A DNA stretch of 8,147 nucleotides from an uncultured Neomegalonema sp. (GTDB taxonomy: Bacteria; Pseudomonadota; Alphaproteobacteria; Rhodobacterales; Rhodobacteraceae): assembly GCA_937944035.1 (NCBI GenBank), contig CALDZQ010000065.1:1-8147 (forward strand), given 5' to 3'. The stretch's first letter is position 1, and the number at the start of each line of letters is the position of its first letter. The notes beneath the pieces were generated by a model. That model was not told the DNA's origin and made no database searches. It saw only the letters and a program-made list of their open reading frames with translations. Of this stretch, positions 5,590-8,147 are shown one piece after another. A program made the translations under genes and the position numbers.

Positions 5590-7269
5590 ATGACAATACG
5601 CCTGTCGACTTCACTTTTGGGCCTGATAACGGTCCTCTCGTTTTCCGGCCATGCCGGGGCGACAACCCTGTGTCCGGACAGCTTTGGCGGGCTGTCGGCA
5701 TGTGGGGGGAACGCATTGGCCCCCGCACCCAGTGATCTGATCGTGGACGGGGTATCATTCCGCACCTACGACGGTACAGGAAACAACATCGACAATCCCA
5801 CTTGGGGACAGGCTGGCACGGAATTTTTGTCCCGATCCGGCGCAACTGTCTCAGGGACCGATCTGACCAGAGTTGAAAGTCCCGACGCACGCGATATTTC
5901 GGAAGCGATCGGATCAAGCGGATATGATGCGCCCACGAGCGAAGGCGGTCTGAGCAGCATGTTCTGGGCATGGGGCCAGTTTGTCGACCATGACATCACA
6001 TTGACGAAAGCGGATGGCGGCAATGATGCGCTGGAACTGGGCGGCGGCCTCGACAGCGTTACCCGCTCGGACCGTACAGCGGATGGCGAGCTGAGCAACT
6101 CGATCACAGCCTATATCGACGGCTCAATGGTTTATGGTTCCAGCGAAGAGGAAGCAACGCAACTGCGCGCAAATGACGGCACAGGCCGTCTTACGTTGGA
6201 TGCGAATGGCAATCTGCCGCGCAACGAGAGCGGCGAGTTTATGGCCGGCGATGAGCGCGTAAACGAACAACAACAGCTGATCGCAATGCATACCCTGTTC
6301 GCGCGTGAGCATAACCGGATTGCCGATACGCTCAACACGGCCAATCCGGATTGGTCCGGTGAGCGTGTGTATCAGGAATCGCGGGCCTTGGTCGGCGCGC
6401 AAATTCAGGCGATTACATATAATGAGTGGCTGCCGAAACTGCTGGGCGGTGACGGTGTGGGTGACTACACCGGCTATGACGCAAGCACCAATGCGGGGCT
6501 GACAACTGAATTTTCGACCTGCGCCTTCCGGTTTTGCCATTCGATGATCCCCGACGAGCTGGAAAGGCTGGCGGAAAACGGTGATCCCATTGCGCAAGGG
6601 CATTTACAGCTGCGCGACGGGTTCTTCTCGCCGGAAGAGTTTATCGAAGCCGGCGGGGCCGATCCGCTGCTGCGTGGTCTGGGTGTGCAAGAGGCGATGG
6701 CGGTTGATGCCATCATGTCGGACGAGCTGCGCAACTTTCTGGACGAAGGCGGAGTCGAGGACAGCGATTTGATGGCACGAAACATTGCGCGCGGGCGTGA
6801 CAATGGATTGGGCGATTACAACATGCTGCGCGCGGCCTATGGCTTGCCGCCGATCACGGATTGGAGCGAGCTGAGTGATGATCCGCTGATGATTGCGGAG
6901 TTGAAAACTCTATACGGCGATTCACCTGACGGGTTTGATCCGTTCGTCGGCGCGCTGCTGGAAAAACCGTTGGAAGGCGCGTTGGTTGGTGCATTGAACG
7001 CATCGATCATCGGCGATCAATTTGACCGCCTGCGCGATGGCGACCGCTTCTGGTACGAGAATATCTTTGAAGGCGATATGCTTGCGTGGATCAGCGACCG
7101 GACGTTGAGTGATATTTTGCTCGAAAACACCGGCATCGAATGGATGCAGGATGATGTGTTTCTTGCGGCAGCGCGCGGTGTTGTAAGTGCGCCTGGTATG
7201 TTGGCGATGATTCTGCTCGCGGGGGGTGTAGGATACCGGCGGCGTCGGCGGCACAGCATTGCCGCCTGA
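5590..7269 (+). CDS. Secreted animal-type haem peroxidase with PEP-CTERM-like C-terminus
   Basis: This 559-residue protein is in the An_peroxidase family (peroxidase-cyclooxygenase superfamily, the bacterial 'peroxicin' type), which uses hydrogen peroxide to oxidise halides or organic substrates. A signal peptide (1-24, cleavage after Ala-Gly-Ala) directs export. By motif alignment with myeloperoxidase: distal Gln130 and His134 in WGQFVDHDI; haem ester Asp133; Ca2+ ligands Asp135, Thr173, Tyr175 (backbone), Asp177 and Ser179 in ITAYIDGSMVYGS; distal Arg223 and second ester Glu226 in GDERVNEQ; proximal His317 in AFRFCHSMI; and Asn411 in RGRDNGLGDYN. All catalytic residues are present, so the enzyme should be active. 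Gln227 replaces the myeloperoxidase Met that makes the sulfonium bond. C316 is beside the proximal His, where Gly is usual. C28 and C38 are a likely disulfide pair. The C-terminal 28 residues look like a sorting signal. The gene is preceded by a terminator and is convergent with tgt. Confidence 0.93.
   Translation: MTIRLSTSLLGLITVLSFSGHAGATTLCPDSFGGLSACGGNALAPAPSDLIVDGVSFRTYDGTGNNIDNPTWGQAGTEFLSRSGATVSGTDLTRVESPDARDISEAIGSSGYDAPTSEGGLSSMFWAWGQFVDHDITLTKADGGNDALELGGGLDSVTRSDRTADGELSNSITAYIDGSMVYGSSEEEATQLRANDGTGRLTLDANGNLPRNESGEFMAGDERVNEQQQLIAMHTLFAREHNRIADTLNTANPDWSGERVYQESRALVGAQIQAITYNEWLPKLLGGDGVGDYTGYDASTNAGLTTEFSTCAFRFCHSMIPDELERLAENGDPIAQGHLQLRDGFFSPEEFIEAGGADPLLRGLGVQEAMAVDAIMSDELRNFLDEGGVEDSDLMARNIARGRDNGLGDYNMLRAAYGLPPITDWSELSDDPLMIAELKTLYGDSPDGFDPFVGALLEKPLEGALVGALNASIIGDQFDRLRDGDRFWYENIFEGDMLAWISDRTLSDILLENTGIEWMQDDVFLAAARGVVSAPGMLAMILLAGGVGYRRRRRHSIAA
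7183..7266 (+). other. PEP-CTERM-like sorting signal of the peroxidase
   Basis: The last 28 residues (532-559) have the order motif VSAPGML, hydrophobic helix AMILLAGGVGY, then five Arg in a row and a short tail. This matches the layout of PEP-CTERM domains (V-P-x-P-G-x-L, hydrophobic helix, Arg cluster), which are recognised by exosortase. Ser-Ala-Pro replaces the usual Pro-Glu-Pro or Pro-Ala-Pro, so one conserved proline is lost. No exosortase gene is in the window. Confidence 0.65.
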
Positions 7270-7406
7270 ACATCGCGATCAAATTGAGAAATTACGTGTC
7301 ATAATTCGTGCAAGTCCTGGCGGATTATAACACACGCCCGCATTGGATAATTTGACGACATCTCATGGCACGGCGCAGGCGTTCAAATGTGGATGTGTAG
7401 GCACTT
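7270..7406. other. Intergenic region between convergent peroxidase and tgt
   Basis: These 137 bases separate two genes that converge, so termination of both transcripts is expected here. I found no hairpin with a T tract on either strand and no other recognisable feature; an ATCGCGAT palindrome (7272-7279) seems incidental. Confidence 0.4.
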
Positions 7407-8147
7407 TTAGAGCGGTTCTATGTCACCCGCCTGACGCTGTTCTGTGAAGGTGGTGACGAATGTCGCGAGTTTCTGTGCTGCGATGGCATCTCGCAAACCG
7501 CTCATAAGGCGTTGATAATACCGCAGATTATGCCATGTGAGGAGCATGGAGGCGATGATCTCCTGTGACTTGTGCGTATGGTGTAAATACGCCCTTGAGT
7601 AGTCAGTACAGCACGGACAATCGCAACTCTCGTCAACCGGGCGCGGGTCTTCTGCATGGCGGGCGTTGCGGATATTGATGCTGCCACGGGGTGTAAAAGC
7701 CTGTCCGGTACGACCAGAGCGGGTAGGCATGACACAGTCAAACATGTCAACACCGCGCAAAACCGCGCCTACAATGTCCTCCGGCTTGCCCACGCCCATG
7801 AGATAACGCGGCCTGTCCTGTGGCAAATGGGCGACGCAGTGATCGAGGGTTGAGAACATCAGCTCTTGCCCCTCCCCCACCGCAAGACCGCCGATCGCGT
7901 AACCGTCAAAACCGATTTTCGTAAGGGATTCAGCACTTTCCTCTCGAAGGTCAGCGTGGATGCCGCCCTGTTGGATGCCGAAAAGCGCATGACCGGGCCT
8001 GTCGCCGAAGGCCGCACGGGAGCGTTCGGCCCATCTCATCGACAGTCTCATAGAGGTTTCAGCCTCGTCGCGGGTGCAAGGAAACGGCGTGCATTCATCA
8101 AAACACATGACGATGTCAGAGCCGAGCTGACGCTGGATTTCCATTGA
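7407..8147 (-). CDS. tgt: Queuine tRNA-ribosyltransferase (TGT), partial at the N-terminus
   Basis: Bacterial TGT swaps guanine 34 in the anticodon of tRNAs with GUN anticodons for the queuosine precursor preQ1. The window holds the C-terminal two thirds (about 246 of some 375 residues); the gene continues beyond 8147 and the first residue seen, Ser, precedes MEIQRQLGSDIVM. Counting from that Met, Asp16 in CFDECTPFP corresponds to Asp156 of the Zymomonas mobilis enzyme, GIQQGG and GGLAVG form the base pocket, and Asp136 in MFDCVMPTR is the nucleophile (Asp280 in Zymomonas). The zinc ligands are Cys174, Cys176, Cys179 (CDCPCC) and His205 (TWHN), with exactly the same spacing to the nucleophile as in Zymomonas. 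The reading frame is intact. tgt often follows queA, which would lie outside on the right. Nothing abnormal is seen. Confidence 0.97.
   Translation of the reverse strand, partial: SMEIQRQLGSDIVMCFDECTPFPCTRDEAETSMRLSMRWAERSRAAFGDRPGHALFGIQQGGIHADLREESAESLTKIGFDGYAIGGLAVGEGQELMFSTLDHCVAHLPQDRPRYLMGVGKPEDIVGAVLRGVDMFDCVMPTRSGRTGQAFTPRGSINIRNARHAEDPRPVDESCDCPCCTDYSRAYLHHTHKSQEIIASMLLTWHNLRYYQRLMSGLRDAIAAQKLATFVTTFTEQRQAGDIEPL

Noticed and set aside
5542..5590. Upstream TTG start for the peroxidase, adding 16 residues
   Set aside because: The added residues would put a polar stretch in front of a textbook signal peptide and leave the GGAG site at 5576 unused. ATG 5590 is better supported.
7866..8147. 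Plus-strand open frame at the right edge
   Set aside because: It is the antisense shadow of tgt, whose catalytic and zinc residues are all in place on the minus strand.

Overview
The window is a stretch of bacterial chromosome that looks alphaproteobacterial, most probably Rhodobacterales (Roseobacter-like). The basis is overall protein character: a non-pyrrolysine MttB-family protein of the kind common in marine Alphaproteobacteria, a TGT with an alphaproteobacterial-type PTRSGRTGQAFT segment, and GC-rich codon use. Six main genes and one upstream gene tail fill it densely, and no gap between genes exceeds about 180 bases. There is no RNA gene, insertion sequence, CRISPR array or phage gene.

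Left part (1-2465): the tail of an upstream gene, probably a NUDIX hydrolase, is followed closely by a YcaQ/AlkX-type winged-helix DNA glycosylase homologue with an intact Q-L-D motif. Convergent to it is a ten-helix DMT-superfamily (EamA) permease on the minus strand. A small hairpin followed by TTTT lies between them.

Middle (2466-4341): a 179-base divergent intergenic region separates the permease from a complete non-pyrrolysine trimethylamine methyltransferase (MttB) family gene. The MttB gene ends in a strong hairpin terminator, and no corrinoid protein gene lies beside it in this window.

Right part (4341-8147): a protein of unknown family has a signal peptide, one transmembrane helix and a long acidic, Trp/Asp-studded cytoplasmic tail. 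After a probable terminator comes a secreted animal-type haem peroxidase (peroxidase-cyclooxygenase superfamily). All the key haem and calcium residues can be identified by comparison with myeloperoxidase, and the C-terminus resembles a PEP-CTERM/exosortase sorting signal. The window ends inside tgt (queuosine tRNA modification), on the minus strand and convergent with the peroxidase.

The genes do not form one obvious pathway. The most unusual element is the peroxidase: it is predicted to be secreted and surface-sorted, it has a Cys next to the proximal His, and its ribosome binding site is exactly complementary to a sequence in the loop of the upstream terminator hairpin. The neighbouring membrane protein of unknown family is the second candidate for novelty. 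I did not find a clearly new multi-gene system.
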